From contig NZ_CP117516.1 in NCBI RefSeq assembly GCF_028621955.1, positions 3,122,001 through 3,186,000 of the forward strand: a DNA stretch of 64,000 bases. Direction: 5' to 3'. How positions within the stretch are numbered: the first letter of the stretch is position 1; every line of letters starts with the position of its first letter. Both the position numbers and the translations under genes were made by a program. This DNA comes from Erythrobacter sp. BLCC-B19 (GTDB lineage: Bacteria; Pseudomonadota; Alphaproteobacteria; Sphingomonadales; Sphingomonadaceae). Below, piece after piece: positions 19,750-28,764 of this stretch. Below the pieces are notes generated by a model, which worked only from the letters and a program-made list of their open reading frames with translations, was not told the DNA's origin and did not search any database.

Positions 19750-19917
19750 GGCTTCAGGCCTTTTTACGAGGTGGAAAGAGCGTGAGGCGCGCCGCTGCAA
19801 GGGCGCGGCCCCGAAAAGGATGCGCGCCCATAGCCGAGCATCGCGGGCGGGGCAAGCGCAGCACAAGCGTGGTTAACGCGGTGGCAGTGTTTGGCGCAGG
19901 ATGATAAGGCCGCAGCC

Positions 19918-20340
19918 ATGAAGACCCGTTACGTGTTCCTGCTTGTCGTCAGCGCTGCTGCTGCGGCCGCGCTTCTGCCCGGCCAGACCCACGGACAGGA
20001 CCGCGCGGCCTCACGCCCGCAAGGGTCGGCCACGGCTCCGGCCAGCGGAATGCTCGGCATCCTGCGCCACGGCAACTGGGAATGTGCCCTTCCCGGCGAC
20101 GCGGGCGGCGAGGCCTTCGTGCCCCAGCCCGCCGAAGCCTTCCGCATCGGCACCGCCTCCAGCTATGAAAGCCCGGAGGGCACCGGCATCTACCTGATGC
20201 GCGGCACCGAAGTCCTCTTCACCCGCGGCCCGAAGAAGGACGAACGCTTCCGGGTGCTGGGGGAAAACACCTTGCAGAAGCTCAACCCGGACGGGACACT
20301 GAGCAAGCTGATCTGCACCCGCGTGGGCGCGGGCGAGTAG
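19918..20340 (+). CDS. Exported protein of unknown function
   Basis: A 140-residue protein with a clear signal peptide (KTRYVFLLVVSAAAAAALLPG, cleavage after GQTHGQD-like region). The mature part contains two cysteines (NWECALPG and SKLICTRV) that could form one disulfide, and short beta-rich segments. I recognise no family. ATG 19918 fits the signal peptide; an in-frame TTG at 19891 would add nine residues ahead of it. It is divergent from efp. Confidence 0.75.
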   Translation: MKTRYVFLLVVSAAAAAALLPGQTHGQDRAASRPQGSATAPASGMLGILRHGNWECALPGDAGGEAFVPQPAEAFRIGTASSYESPEGTGIYLMRGTEVLFTRGPKKDERFRVLGENTLQKLNPDGTLSKLICTRVGAGE

Positions 20341-20353
20341 GCGCAGAAGGCGT

Positions 20354-20929
20354 TCACACCCCCGCCAGCCAATGGACATGGATGAACCACACCTCCCGCG
20401 CGAGGAAAGGTATCTGCGTGCCGAGGCTGCGGTAGCGCGAGGTCGGCGTCGGCGCAGGAAACGCATCTAAGCCCTCGGCCACGGCCATCGCCATGGCGCG
20501 GCGCAGATGCAGGGGATCGGAGACAATCAGCACCGGCTGGGCGGCGCGCGGCCCCAGGATGCGTTGTGCATTGGTAAGGTTCTGATGGGTCGTTCGCGAT
20601 TGATCCTCTCCCAGGATTTCCGCCCTCGGCACGCCGCGCGCGGCCAGATAGGTCGCGCCCGCCTCAGCTTCTGACACCCCATCCTCGGGTGAACGCCCGC
20701 CGGTGACAAGAATGCGCCTCGCCCTCCCCGTGCGGTAAAGCGTGGCCGCATGATCGAGCCTGGCGGCAAACACGGGCGAGGGCTGATCGCCAATCACCGC
20801 CGCGCCGAGCACGATGGCCGTCTCGCCGCGCTCCGCGCCGGAGATGGGTGGGCCGAGTGCGATCCACACCGCGACCCCGCCCAGCCACATGACGAGCGCG
20901 CCCACCCCAGCGGCGAGCCAGCGCTTCAC
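20354..20929 (-). CDS. YdcF/SanA family (DUF218) membrane protein
   Basis: A 191-residue protein with one N-terminal membrane helix (WLAAGVGALVMWLGGVAVWIALG) and a DUF218 domain. The domain shows AIVLGAAV, RILVTGGRS, ILGEDQSRTTHQNL and VLIVSDPLHLRRA, the family's conserved blocks. Members such as SanA and ElyC affect envelope integrity and undecaprenyl-carrier metabolism. The start GTG at 20929 overlaps the thiE stop as GTGA, indicating coupled translation. Confidence 0.88.
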   Translation of the reverse strand: MKRWLAAGVGALVMWLGGVAVWIALGPPISGAERGETAIVLGAAVIGDQPSPVFAARLDHAATLYRTGRARRILVTGGRSPEDGVSEAEAGATYLAARGVPRAEILGEDQSRTTHQNLTNAQRILGPRAAQPVLIVSDPLHLRRAMAMAVAEGLDAFPAPTPTSRYRSLGTQIPFLAREVWFIHVHWLAGV

Positions 20930-21567
20930 CCCCGCATCACTTTGGCAAAAGCCTCGATCGCGGCGACCTCGTCCCCGCCCCACACGGCATGGCTGACGGC
21001 GAGGAAATCCGCGCCCGCCTCGATCAGCGGTGTGCAGTTGTCGGGCGTGATCCCGCCGATGGCGACGCAGGGGATTTCGAACAGCTGTGTCCACCACTGG
21101 AGCAGTTCAGGGAGCGGGCGTTCGGCATCTGCGCCCTTGTCCTTGGTGGAGGACGGGAAGAACGCCCCGAAGGCGACATAATCCGCCCCCGCCTCGCCGG
21201 CTTCCATCGCGAGGTGGCGGCTGGCGTGGCAGGTGACGCCGATCTGCGCTTCGCGCCCGAGCTCGACGCGCGCATCCTTGGGCGAGCCGTCGTCCTGCCC
21301 GAGATGCACCCCGTCGGCCTTCAACCGCTTGGCCAGCGCGACCGAGTCGTTGACGATGAAGGCGACATCATGCGCGGCGCAGATGGCTTGGAGCGGGGCA
21401 GCAAGACGCGCGGCCTCGTGGCTGTCGATGCCCTTCACGCGGAACTGGAAGGCGGTGACAAGATCACCATGCCGCCGCGCACCTGCCGCGAGCGCGCGTT
21501 CGAGCCGGGCGGGAAAATCGCCGCCCACGTCGAGCGGGCTGATGAGATAGAGCTGGGTCTGGGTCAT
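20926..21567 (-). CDS. thiE: Thiamine phosphate synthase
   Basis: A 213-residue TIM-barrel enzyme joining the pyrimidine and thiazole phosphates of thiamine. Family blocks are FQFRVKGIDSHEAARLA, DVAFIVNDSVALAKRLKADGVHLGQDD, IGVTCHAS, ADYVAFGAFFPSSTK and CVAIGGITPDN. The FQFRVKG version of the substrate-binding strand (instead of QLR.K) is common in alphaproteobacteria. No TPP riboswitch is visible upstream. It is followed directly by the DUF218 gene. Confidence 0.95.
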   Translation of the reverse strand: MTQTQLYLISPLDVGGDFPARLERALAAGARRHGDLVTAFQFRVKGIDSHEAARLAAPLQAICAAHDVAFIVNDSVALAKRLKADGVHLGQDDGSPKDARVELGREAQIGVTCHASRHLAMEAGEAGADYVAFGAFFPSSTKDKGADAERPLPELLQWWTQLFEIPCVAIGGITPDNCTPLIEAGADFLAVSHAVWGGDEVAAIEAFAKVMRG

Positions 21568-21647
21568 GGCGCGTTTCGCTAATCGCTCTGGCCGCGCGTG
21601 TCACCTGTTCAGGCAGCACTCAGGCCCGCGGGTGCCTAAGCAGCGGC

Positions 21648-22070
21648 ATGACAAAGCTGCTGCGCCACATCGCCCCCGCCCTGCTTCTGACCAGCCTCGC
21701 CGCCTGCGCGGTGATCCCCGATGCGCCGCTGGTCGAAGGCACACCCCTCGCCCAAGGCACCGCCGTACCGCTCGGGCAGCCGGTGCAGGTCGGCAGCGTG
21801 GTCGTCACGCCCATGAAGGTCGTCGAAGACAGCCGTTGCCCGATCAACGCGCGCTGCGTGTGGCCCGGGCGGCTGGTGGTGACCTCCCGCATCGACGGCG
21901 CAGGCTGGCGCGACACGGCCGACCTCACGCTGGGCGAGCCCTTCGGCACGCATGACATCGTGATCGCGCTCGTTTCGGGCGAGCCGGGGCGAATGGCGGG
22001 TACGGACAAGGAAACCCCGCCCGACGCCTATCGCCTTACCTACGAGCCGCGCGAGGGCGCGCCGCGCTGA
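21648..22070 (+). CDS. Small lipoprotein of unknown function
   Basis: A 140-residue lipoprotein: signal peptide MTKLLRHIAPALLLTSLAAC with lipobox LAAC. The mature region holds a CPINARCVWPG segment, seen in small envelope proteins of unknown role in which two cysteines flank a tight turn, followed by beta strands. It is convergent with fda and separated from it by six bases. No enzymatic motif is evident. Confidence 0.78.
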   Translation: MTKLLRHIAPALLLTSLAACAVIPDAPLVEGTPLAQGTAVPLGQPVQVGSVVVTPMKVVEDSRCPINARCVWPGRLVVTSRIDGAGWRDTADLTLGEPFGTHDIVIALVSGEPGRMAGTDKETPPDAYRLTYEPREGAPR

Positions 22071-22076
22071 TCCGCC

Positions 22077-22961
22077 TCAGACGCTCGCGCTGGCGATCTG
22101 GTCGATCGCCTTGCCGAGGACGGTGTTGAATTCCTCGTCGCTCTGCTGCTTGCGCAGGTCCTGCAGCAGCCCGCGGCTGAAGCTCGCGATCATGCCAGGA
22201 TTGTGGGAGAGGCGCGCGCAGGCATCGTCGGTCGAGAACCCGCCCGACAGCGCCACCACACGCAGCACCTTGGGGTGCGCGATCAGCGGGGCATACAGCC
22301 CGGCGGTGGCGGGGATCGACAGCTTGAGCATCACCTGCTGGCCTTCCGGCAGCGCGTCGAGGTGCTTGAGGATCTCGGCCAAAAGGATCGCCTCACCCTC
22401 GGCGCGCTCTTCGGCGGTGATGTCATATTCGGGCTCGATGATCGGCATCAGCCCGGCGGCGATGATCTGCGCGCCCACTTCGAACTGCTGGGCGACGATC
22501 GCGGCGATCCCGGCGGGGTTGGCTGATTTGATCACCGAGCGCATCTTGGTGCCGAACATCCCCGCCGCCACCGACTTTTCGAGCAGCGCGGGAAGCTTCA
22601 CCATCGGCTTCATCAGCTGCACCCCGTCCGCTTCATCGGCGAGGCCTTCGTCGACCTTGATGAAGGGCACGATCCCGCGCGCCTTCAAGGCATCGCCGGT
22701 GGACTTGCCGTCCACTTCGCCGTCCATGGTCTTCTCGAACAGGATCGCGCCGATCACCTTGCCGCTGGAGAAGCAAGGGCTGGTGATGACGCGGGCGCGC
22801 ATCGCGTGGATCTGGGCGAACATTTCCTCGTCGCCCGACCATTCGCTGTCGTCCACCCCGTAGCCACGCAGCGCCTTGGGGGTCGATCCGCCCGACTGGT
22901 CGAGCGCGGCAATGAACCCCTGTCCGGTGGCGATGCGGGTCGTCATTTCGAGGGTGTTCAT
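22077..22961 (-). CDS. fda: Fructose-bisphosphate aldolase, class I
   Basis: A 294-residue Schiff-base aldolase splitting fructose 1,6-bisphosphate into triose phosphates. It closely follows the single-chain Staphylococcus Fda type: GQGFIAALDQSGGSTPKALRGYGV, VITSPCFSSGKVIGAILFEKTMD, VPFIKVDEGLA, MPIIEPEYDI, VMLKLSIP and VVALSGGFSTDDAC. Lys in FIKVDEG and Lys in MLKLSIP are the expected active-site residues. ATG 22961 has GGAGA upstream. The gene closes a same-strand series tkt-gap-pgk-NTF2-thioesterase-fda, but a distinct inverted repeat upstream suggests its own promoter. Confidence 0.96.
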   Translation of the reverse strand: MNTLEMTTRIATGQGFIAALDQSGGSTPKALRGYGVDDSEWSGDEEMFAQIHAMRARVITSPCFSSGKVIGAILFEKTMDGEVDGKSTGDALKARGIVPFIKVDEGLADEADGVQLMKPMVKLPALLEKSVAAGMFGTKMRSVIKSANPAGIAAIVAQQFEVGAQIIAAGLMPIIEPEYDITAEERAEGEAILLAEILKHLDALPEGQQVMLKLSIPATAGLYAPLIAHPKVLRVVALSGGFSTDDACARLSHNPGMIASFSRGLLQDLRKQQSDEEFNTVLGKAIDQIASASV

Positions 22962-23009
22962 GGCAAGCAGTCTCCAAGTCGCGAGAGGTGGTTCGGTTGC
23001 GTCCCTGAC

Positions 23010-23033
23010 GGCTATGCATAGGTATGCATAGCC
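23010..23033. promoter_or_regulatory. Inverted repeat upstream of fda (candidate operator)
   Basis: Arms GGCTATGCATA and TATGCATAGCC are perfectly complementary and separated by two G. The same stretch is also two direct copies of TATGCATAG spaced exactly ten bases, about one helical turn. It is centred about 60 bp upstream of the fda start, in the only gap between fda and the thioesterase gene. Confidence 0.55.
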
Positions 23034-23083
23034 CCTTGCCAGCGCCCTTAGCGAGGGCAAGCGGATGCTGCAACCGCGAAGAA

Positions 23084-23536
23084 CTAGCGCTTGGCGAGAC
23101 GGCGGATGATGCCGGTGAAGCTCAGGGCGGGCTTGCCGTCACCCGTCACCAGCCCGCGCACGAAGATCGTCTTGCCGCCCCCGCGCGTCACTTCCCCGCG
23201 CGCCTCGACCAACGCGCCTTCGCTGATCGATCCGAGAAAATCGCCCGCCAGATTGAGCGTCACCGCATGGTCGCCCTTCAGCTCGTCGGTCGCGATGGCG
23301 AACAGCGCGAAGTCGGCAAAAGTCATCATGCAGCCGCCATGCATGAACCCGCCACCGTTCATGTGGCGCGCTTCGGCCCGGAAGGCGCTGACATAGGAGC
23401 CATCGGCCTCGCGCCGGTGGAAGAAGGGGCCGGAGCGGGTCTCGTAAGGGTCACCCAGCCAATATTGCCACCCGGCGAATTCGCCTTCATCCATGGTGGT
23501 CAACTGGCCGAAGCTTTGTTCGTTGGCGTCGCTCAT
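23084..23536 (-). CDS. PaaI-family hotdog thioesterase
   Basis: A 150-residue hotdog-fold protein with the family block RHMNGGGFMHGGCMMTFADFALFAIA and the strand VTLNLAGDFLGSISEGALVEARGEVTRGG, probably hydrolysing an acyl-CoA. An upstream extension of the frame has no homology; ATG 23536 is four bases after the stop of the NTF2-like gene. It sits between pgk and fda, although no glycolytic role is known. The substrate is undetermined. Confidence 0.87.
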   Translation of the reverse strand: MSDANEQSFGQLTTMDEGEFAGWQYWLGDPYETRSGPFFHRREADGSYVSAFRAEARHMNGGGFMHGGCMMTFADFALFAIATDELKGDHAVTLNLAGDFLGSISEGALVEARGEVTRGGGKTIFVRGLVTGDGKPALSFTGIIRRLAKR

Positions 23537-23540
23537 CGGG

Positions 23541-23966
23541 TCATTTCCACAATTGCAGGCGGGCGATGGCAGGGGCAAGGCTGTCGTCCCCATCGAGCCG
23601 CGCGAGGCTGCATTCGGCGAGCTTCCATCCCCCGATCGTGCCTTTGCGCCACAGATCGGTGACAAGGAAGCTCCCGCTCCACGGCTTGCCGCCAACTTCG
23701 AGCGCCAGTTCCGCCCCGGCGACGAACCAGGCGCTCTTGCCATGAGTGCGCACGATCACTTCGCGGAAGGTGAAGCGATGGCACTGGAAGCCACGCTCGA
23801 TCGCGGCGAGGAAGCTTGGGCGATCAAGCAGTTGCGGCGGGGTGCTGCCACACATCATCATGAAGTCGCGCGCCAGCAGCTTCTTCATCGCCTTGGCATC
23901 GCCGCCGACCCATGCGCGCATGGTGGTCAGCGCGAGCGCTTCGATCTCGGCTTCACTTGCAGCCAT
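23541..23966 (-). CDS. NTF2-like / DUF4440 family protein
   Basis: A 141-residue cytoplasmic protein with the DUF4440 pattern: IEALALTTMRAWVGGDAKAMKKLLARDFMMM at the N-terminus and ALEVGGKPWSGSFLVTDLWRKG plus GGWKLAECSLARLDG near the C-terminus. Function is unknown; relatives are ligand-binding or ketosteroid-isomerase-like. The gene starts three bases after the pgk stop and runs nearly into the thioesterase gene, so these three are co-transcribed. Confidence 0.82.
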   Translation of the reverse strand: MAASEAEIEALALTTMRAWVGGDAKAMKKLLARDFMMMCGSTPPQLLDRPSFLAAIERGFQCHRFTFREVIVRTHGKSAWFVAGAELALEVGGKPWSGSFLVTDLWRKGTIGGWKLAECSLARLDGDDSLAPAIARLQLWK

Positions 23967-23969
23967 GGA

Positions 23970-25175
23970 TCAGGCTTCGAGCGCCGCGACACCGGGCAGG
24001 ATGCGGCCTTCCATCCATTCGAGGAAAGCGCCGCCAGCGGTTGAAATATAGGTGAAATCATCCGCAGCCCCGGCATGGGCCAGCGCCGCAACCGTATCCC
24101 CGCCGCCCGCTACGCTGATGAGCGAGCCTTCAAGGCTGAGAGCAGCCGCCGTGCGCGCCAGGGCGACCGTGGCGGCATCGAAGGGCTCGGTCTCGAACGC
24201 GCCAAGCGGCCCGTTCCACACCAGCGTGCGGCAGGTCTTGAGCACATCGGCGAGCGCTTCGACCGCGGTGGGGCCGACATCGAGGATCATCTCGTCAGCG
24301 GCAACCTCGTGCACGTTGCAGACCCGCAAGCTTGCCGGGTTGGCGGCGAATTCCTTCGCCACGACAACGTCATAGGGCAGGTGCACGGTGCACCCGGCAC
24401 GCTCGGCCTCGTCCATGATCGCGGTCACCGTGGGGGCAAGGTCATGCTCGCACAGGCTCTTGCCGACATTCACCCCGCGCGCGGCGAGGAAGGTGTTGGC
24501 CATGCCCCCGCCGATGATCAGGTGCTGCACCTTGCCGACCAGATTTTCGAGCACGGCCAGCTTGGTCGAAACCTTGGCCCCGCCCACCACCGCCGCGACC
24601 GGCTGCTCCGGCGCACCAAGCGCGGCGTCGAGCGCCTTGAGCTCGGCCTCCATCGACCGCCCGGCATAGGCGGGGAGCAAGTGCGCCAGGCCTTCCGTGG
24701 TTGCATGGGCGCGGTGCGCGGCGCTGAAGGCGTCGTTGACGTAGAGCGTGCCGTGCGCGGCGATCGCCTTGGCCAGCTCGGGGTCGTTCTTTTCCTCGCC
24801 CGGCCAGAAGCGGGTGTTGTCGAGCAGGGCAATGTCGCCTGCGCGCAGGATGCTCTCGACCGCCTGCGCCACCACCGGCCCGGCGATTTCGGGGATGAAC
24901 ATCACTTCCTTGCCAAGCACCCGCTCGACATCGCCGATCACCATGCTGGTCGACAGGGTCGAGGAGCGCGCCCCGCCCGGACGGCCGAAATGCGCGAGCA
25001 GCAGCACCTTGGCGCTGCGACCTGCCAGTTCGAGAATGGTCGGCTTGACCGCCTCGACCCGGGTGACGTCGGTGGCGGAACCGTCCTTCATCGGCAGGTT
25101 CAGGTCGACGCGCACCAGCGCGACTTCGCCGGTGAGGTTGGCGGGCAGATCATCGAGGGTCTTGAACTTGGGCAT
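23970..25175 (-). CDS. pgk: Phosphoglycerate kinase
   Basis: A 401-residue glycolytic and gluconeogenic enzyme interconverting 1,3-bisphosphoglycerate and 3-phosphoglycerate with ATP. Family blocks are [95 protein letters not shown] and [15 protein letters not shown] 25175 begins the homology. It follows gap on the same strand across a repeat-rich 147-bp spacer. Confidence 0.98.
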   Translation of the reverse strand: MPKFKTLDDLPANLTGEVALVRVDLNLPMKDGSATDVTRVEAVKPTILELAGRSAKVLLLAHFGRPGGARSSTLSTSMVIGDVERVLGKEVMFIPEIAGPVVAQAVESILRAGDIALLDNTRFWPGEEKNDPELAKAIAAHGTLYVNDAFSAAHRAHATTEGLAHLLPAYAGRSMEAELKALDAALGAPEQPVAAVVGGAKVSTKLAVLENLVGKVQHLIIGGGMANTFLAARGVNVGKSLCEHDLAPTVTAIMDEAERAGCTVHLPYDVVVAKEFAANPASLRVCNVHEVAADEMILDVGPTAVEALADVLKTCRTLVWNGPLGAFETEPFDAATVALARTAAALSLEGSLISVAGGGDTVAALAHAGAADDFTYISTAGGAFLEWMEGRILPGVAALEA

Positions 25176-25192
25176 TGGCTCACTCCGTTGAC

Positions 25193-25314
25193 CCCCTCCC
25201 GCAGGCGGGAGGGGCCGGGGGTGGGAACGAGCGTGGCGCAGGCCCACCCCGCTGCGACTAAGCCCCGGAACAAGTCCGGGGCAAGTCTCGCTCCCCTCCC
25301 GCAGGCGGGAGGGG
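25193..25314. repeat. Compound palindromic repeat between gap and pgk
   Basis: Two identical 22-bp hairpins of form CCCCTCCCGC-AG-GCGGGAGGGG (25193-25214 and 25293-25314) lie exactly 100 bp apart. Between them are GGGGTGGG/CCCACCCC (25217-25224 and 25243-25250) and GCCCCGGA-ACAAG-TCCGGGGC (25262-25282). The array looks like a REP/MITE-type intergenic repeat rather than a simple terminator, since no T-run follows. Confidence 0.75.
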
Positions 25315-25322
25315 GCGTTCGG

Positions 25323-26330
25323 TTACAAGAACTTCGCCACCACGCCGGCGGTGTCGATCATGCGGTTGGAGAAGCCCCACTCGTTGTCGTACCAGCTGAC
25401 GACGCGGGCGAGCTTGCCTTCCATCACGCTGGTTTCCAGCGAATCGACGGTAGAAGATGCCGGGTAGTGGTTGAAATCGCTCGAGACCAGCGGCTGGTCA
25501 GTGTAGTCGAGCACGCCCTTCATCGGGCCTTCAGCCGCGGCCTTGAGCGCGGCGTTGATTTCCTCGGCGGTGGTGTCGCGGCTCGGCACGAACACGAGGT
25601 CGACCATCGAGACGTTCGGGGTCGGCACGCGCACCGACGAACCGTCGAGCTTGCCCTTCAGTTCGGGCAGCACCAGCCCAACCGCGCGCGCAGCGCCGGT
25701 GGTGGTCGGGATCATGTTCTGCGCACCCGCACGGGCGCGGCGCAGATCGGAGTGGATCTGGTCGAGCATCCGCTGGTCGTTGGTGTAGGAGTGGATCGTG
25801 GTCATGAAACCGCGCTCGATGCCGATGACATCGTTCAGCACCTTGGCGACCGGCGCGAGGCAGTTGGTGGTGCAGCTCGCGTTGGAGATGATCACGTCAT
25901 CGGCGGTCAGCGTTTCGTGGTTCACGCCGTAGACGATGGTCTTGCTGACGCCAGTCGCGGGCGCGGAAATCACCACGCGCTTGGCCCCGGCGGCGAGGTG
26001 CGGGCGGCTGGCTTCGTCCGACTGGAAGAAGCCGGTGCATTCCAGCACGATATCGACGCCCATCGCCGCGTGCGGCAGGTTGGCCGGATCGCGCTCCTTG
26101 GTGACAGCGATGCGCTTGCCATTGACGACGATCGCATCGCCATCGGCCGTCACTTCACCCTTGAAGCGCCCGTGGATCGAATCGAAGGCGAACAGCAGGG
26201 CATTGGCCTTGGCGTCGGCAAGGTCGTTGATCGCGACCAGATCGAGATCATGGTCGGTGCGTTCCAGGATCGCGCGGGCGACAAGGCGGCCGATGCGGCC
26301 GAAGCCGTTGATCGCAACTTTAGTGGCCAT
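25323..26330 (-). CDS. gap: Glyceraldehyde-3-phosphate dehydrogenase, type I
   Basis: A 335-residue NAD(P)-dependent enzyme. The Rossmann start [17 protein letters not shown] and active-site [19 protein letters not shown] with catalytic Cys are intact, as is the C-terminal [13 protein letters not shown]. It interconverts glyceraldehyde 3-phosphate and 1,3-bisphosphoglycerate. The start lies 15 bp after the tkt stop, making tkt-gap an operon, with pgk following beyond the repeat array. Confidence 0.98.
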   Translation of the reverse strand: MATKVAINGFGRIGRLVARAILERTDHDLDLVAINDLADAKANALLFAFDSIHGRFKGEVTADGDAIVVNGKRIAVTKERDPANLPHAAMGVDIVLECTGFFQSDEASRPHLAAGAKRVVISAPATGVSKTIVYGVNHETLTADDVIISNASCTTNCLAPVAKVLNDVIGIERGFMTTIHSYTNDQRMLDQIHSDLRRARAGAQNMIPTTTGAARAVGLVLPELKGKLDGSSVRVPTPNVSMVDLVFVPSRDTTAEEINAALKAAAEGPMKGVLDYTDQPLVSSDFNHYPASSTVDSLETSVMEGKLARVVSWYDNEWGFSNRMIDTAGVVAKFL

Positions 26331-26345
26331 GAGAGGTACTCCTGC

Positions 26346-28343
26346 TTAAGCGTTCAGTTTGTTCAGAATTTGCGGGACAATCGCCTCCGCGGTGAAGCCG
26401 AAATGGGCAAACAGGTCTTCCGCCGGAGCGGAGGCGCCGAAGGTGTCGAGCCCGATATTGAGGCCGCTGCGGCCGGTGTAGCGTTCCCAGCCCAGCGTCG
26501 AGCCGGCCTCAATCGAGACGATCAGCGCGTCGGCGGGGAGGAGGTCGGCCTTGTAGACTTCCGGCTGGGCGTCGAACAATTCCATGCAAGGCATCGACAC
26601 GACATCGGCGCCGATCCCGGCCGCTTCGAGCTCAGCTGCACATTCCACCGCCAGCGCCACTTCCGACCCAGTGGCGACGAGCACGACCTTGCGCTCCGCC
26701 ATCGCCTCGCGCAGGCGATAGCCGCCCCTGGCGCAGCGATTGCTGAACTGAGTCCAGTCCTCGTCGCCCTTCCCGCGCAGTTGCGGCAGGTTCTGGCGGG
26801 TCAGCGCCAGCACCGAGGGCGTTTCGGGGGTCGAAAGCGCCATTGCCCAGCATTCCGCGGTCTCGATCACGTCCGCGGGACGGAAGACATTGAGGTTGGG
26901 GATCAGGCGCAGGCTCATCACCTGTTCGACCGGCTGGTGGGTCGGCCCATCCTCGCCAAGACCGATGGAGTCATGTGTCAGCACATAGACCACGCCGACC
27001 TGCTGGAGCGCCGAGAGGCGGATCGCGTTGCGGCAATAGTCGGAGAAGATCAGGAAGGTGCCACCATAGGGCACGATCCCGCCGTGCAGCGCCATGCCGT
27101 TCATCGCCGCGGCCATGCCGAATTCGCGGATACCGTAATAGACGTAGCGGCCCGCGTAATCATCGGCCGTCATCGGCAGGGTCGAAGGCGTCTTGGTGTT
27201 GTTCGATCCCGTAAGGTCGGCAGATCCGCCGATCAGGTTCGGGATCGCCGCCGTCAGCGGCCCGAGCGCCATTTCGGACGCCTTGCGGGTCGCGACCTTT
27301 TGCGGATTGCGGGCCAGATCGTCGATAAAGCCCTCAATCGCCGGGCCGACGAGGCTGCCGATCGGCATCATCCGTTCGATGAAGGCGTGCTTCTGGTCCG
27401 AAGCCTCCAGCCGTCCGGCCCATGCCCCATGGGCGCGGCGGCCCGGTTCGGCAGCGCTGTGCCAGTCGGCGAGGATGTCGCTCGGCACGACGAAGGGCTC
27501 GTGCGGCCAGCCTAGTGCTTCGCGCGCGGCGGCGACTTCCGCCCCGCCCAGCGCCGCGCCGTGCACCCCGCTGGTGCCCTGCTTGTTGGGCGCACCCTTG
27601 CCGATCAGCGTGCGGCAGGCGATCAGCGAGGGGCGCGGATCGGCCTTGGCTTCATTGAGGGCGCGGTCGATATCGGCAAAATCATGCCCGTCGCATTCCG
27701 TGACGTGCCAGCCCGTGGCGATGTAGCGCGCCTTGATATCCTCGGACGAGCTGAGGTCGGTCGCCCCGTCGATGGTGATGCGGTTGTCGTCCCACAGCAC
27801 ATTGAGGCCGCCCAGCTTGAGGTGACCGGCAAGGCCGATCGCCTCGTGGTTGATGCCTTCCATCAGGCAGCCATCACCCGCGATCACCCAGGTGCGATGA
27901 TCGACCAGATCATCGCCATAGACCGCATTGAGGTGCCGCTCGGCCATCGCCATGCCCACCGCCATCGCCAGCCCCTGCCCCAACGGGCCGGTGGTGCATT
28001 CCACCCCGTCGATGAGGAAGTTCTCAGGATGCCCGGCGCACGGGCTACCGAGCTTCCGGAAATTGCGGATGTCGTCGATGGTCGGCGAGGCATAGCCGGT
28101 GAGGTAAAGCAGGCTGTAGATCAGCATCGAGCCGTGCCCGGCGCTCAGCACGAAGCGGTCGCGATCAGCCCACTGGGGGGCGGTCGGATCGAACTTGAGG
28201 TGGCCGGTAAACAGCACAGTGGCCACATCGGCCATGCCCATCGGCATCCCCGGGTGGCCCGAATTGGCAGCCTCGACTGCGTCCATCGACAGGGCGCGGA
28301 TGGCATTGGCCATCGGCTGGAGGCGGGCGGCATCAAGGCTCAT
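26346..28343 (-). CDS. tkt: Transketolase
   Basis: A 665-residue thiamine diphosphate enzyme of the pentose phosphate pathway. Recognisable blocks are DAVEAANSGHPGMPMGMADVA, DRFVLSAGHGSMLIYSL, the TPP motif GDGCLMEGINHEAIGLAGHLKLGGLNVLWDDN, the C-half DSIGLGEDGPTHQPVEQ and GREF-like GIREFGMAAAMNG. An open frame extends far upstream, but homology and the AGGAG site support ATG 28343. It is divergent from the zapA operon. Confidence 0.98.
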   Translation of the reverse strand: MSLDAARLQPMANAIRALSMDAVEAANSGHPGMPMGMADVATVLFTGHLKFDPTAPQWADRDRFVLSAGHGSMLIYSLLYLTGYASPTIDDIRNFRKLGSPCAGHPENFLIDGVECTTGPLGQGLAMAVGMAMAERHLNAVYGDDLVDHRTWVIAGDGCLMEGINHEAIGLAGHLKLGGLNVLWDDNRITIDGATDLSSSEDIKARYIATGWHVTECDGHDFADIDRALNEAKADPRPSLIACRTLIGKGAPNKQGTSGVHGAALGGAEVAAAREALGWPHEPFVVPSDILADWHSAAEPGRRAHGAWAGRLEASDQKHAFIERMMPIGSLVGPAIEGFIDDLARNPQKVATRKASEMALGPLTAAIPNLIGGSADLTGSNNTKTPSTLPMTADDYAGRYVYYGIREFGMAAAMNGMALHGGIVPYGGTFLIFSDYCRNAIRLSALQQVGVVYVLTHDSIGLGEDGPTHQPVEQVMSLRLIPNLNVFRPADVIETAECWAMALSTPETPSVLALTRQNLPQLRGKGDEDWTQFSNRCARGGYRLREAMAERKVVLVATGSEVALAVECAAELEAAGIGADVVSMPCMELFDAQPEVYKADLLPADALIVSIEAGSTLGWERYTGRSGLNIGLDTFGASAPAEDLFAHFGFTAEAIVPQILNKLNA

Positions 28344-28546
28344 GGGCACGCTATTCTCCTGCGGGAGACGCTGGCACTTTGCGCGCGCGATTCGCCCCCG
28401 GTTGCGGTCGCGCTGTGCCATTGCCGAGGGGACGGGGGAGGTCAACCTTGCGCGCGCATCCTTGCCCGCCTGCAGCCCTGCCCACTTATCAACAGCCCCC
28501 GCCAAGGCTTTGCGCAGCCATCGTTCTGTTGTTATCGGTAACGCCC

Positions 28547-28762
28547 ATGACCGCCGACCGTATCGCCGCCGCGCTTGCCCGGATCGAAGCTGCGATCGCA
28601 CGCATCGATGCCGTGCGCGACAGCGCCGCAGGGGCAGAGGCCAAGGCCGCCAGCGGCTCGGCGCGGGTGGTCGAACTGGTCAATGTTCACGAAAAGCTGC
28701 GCGAGCAAGTGGCGGAAAGCCTTCGCGAACTTGACGATCTCTTGGCCAAGCTGGAGGACTGA
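28547..28762 (+). CDS. Small coiled-coil protein preceding zapA
   Basis: A 71-residue helical protein with heptad-like runs (RIAAALARIEAAIARIDAVRDS and VHEKLREQVAESLRELDDLLAKLED). I do not assign a named family, but small coiled-coil genes commonly precede zapA in alphaproteobacteria. The stop codon is two bases from the zapA start, so they are co-transcribed. A role in division-ring assembly is an inference from neighbourhood and resemblance to ZapB-like coiled coils. Confidence 0.75.
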   Translation: MTADRIAAALARIEAAIARIDAVRDSAAGAEAKAASGSARVVELVNVHEKLREQVAESLRELDDLLAKLED

Positions 28763-28764
28763 GG

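Noticed and set aside
24075..27515. A 1146-codon open frame on the plus strand, antisense to pgk, gap and tkt
   Set aside because: It mirrors the codon structure of three strongly conserved genes on the other strand, has no recognisable domain and no ribosome site; long antisense frames are expected at this GC content.
28490..28510. TTATCAACA, a DnaA-box-like sequence near the zapA-tkt gap
   Set aside because: A single degenerate match with no cluster, no AT-rich unwinding region and no dnaA nearby; not an origin despite the parS site elsewhere in the window.
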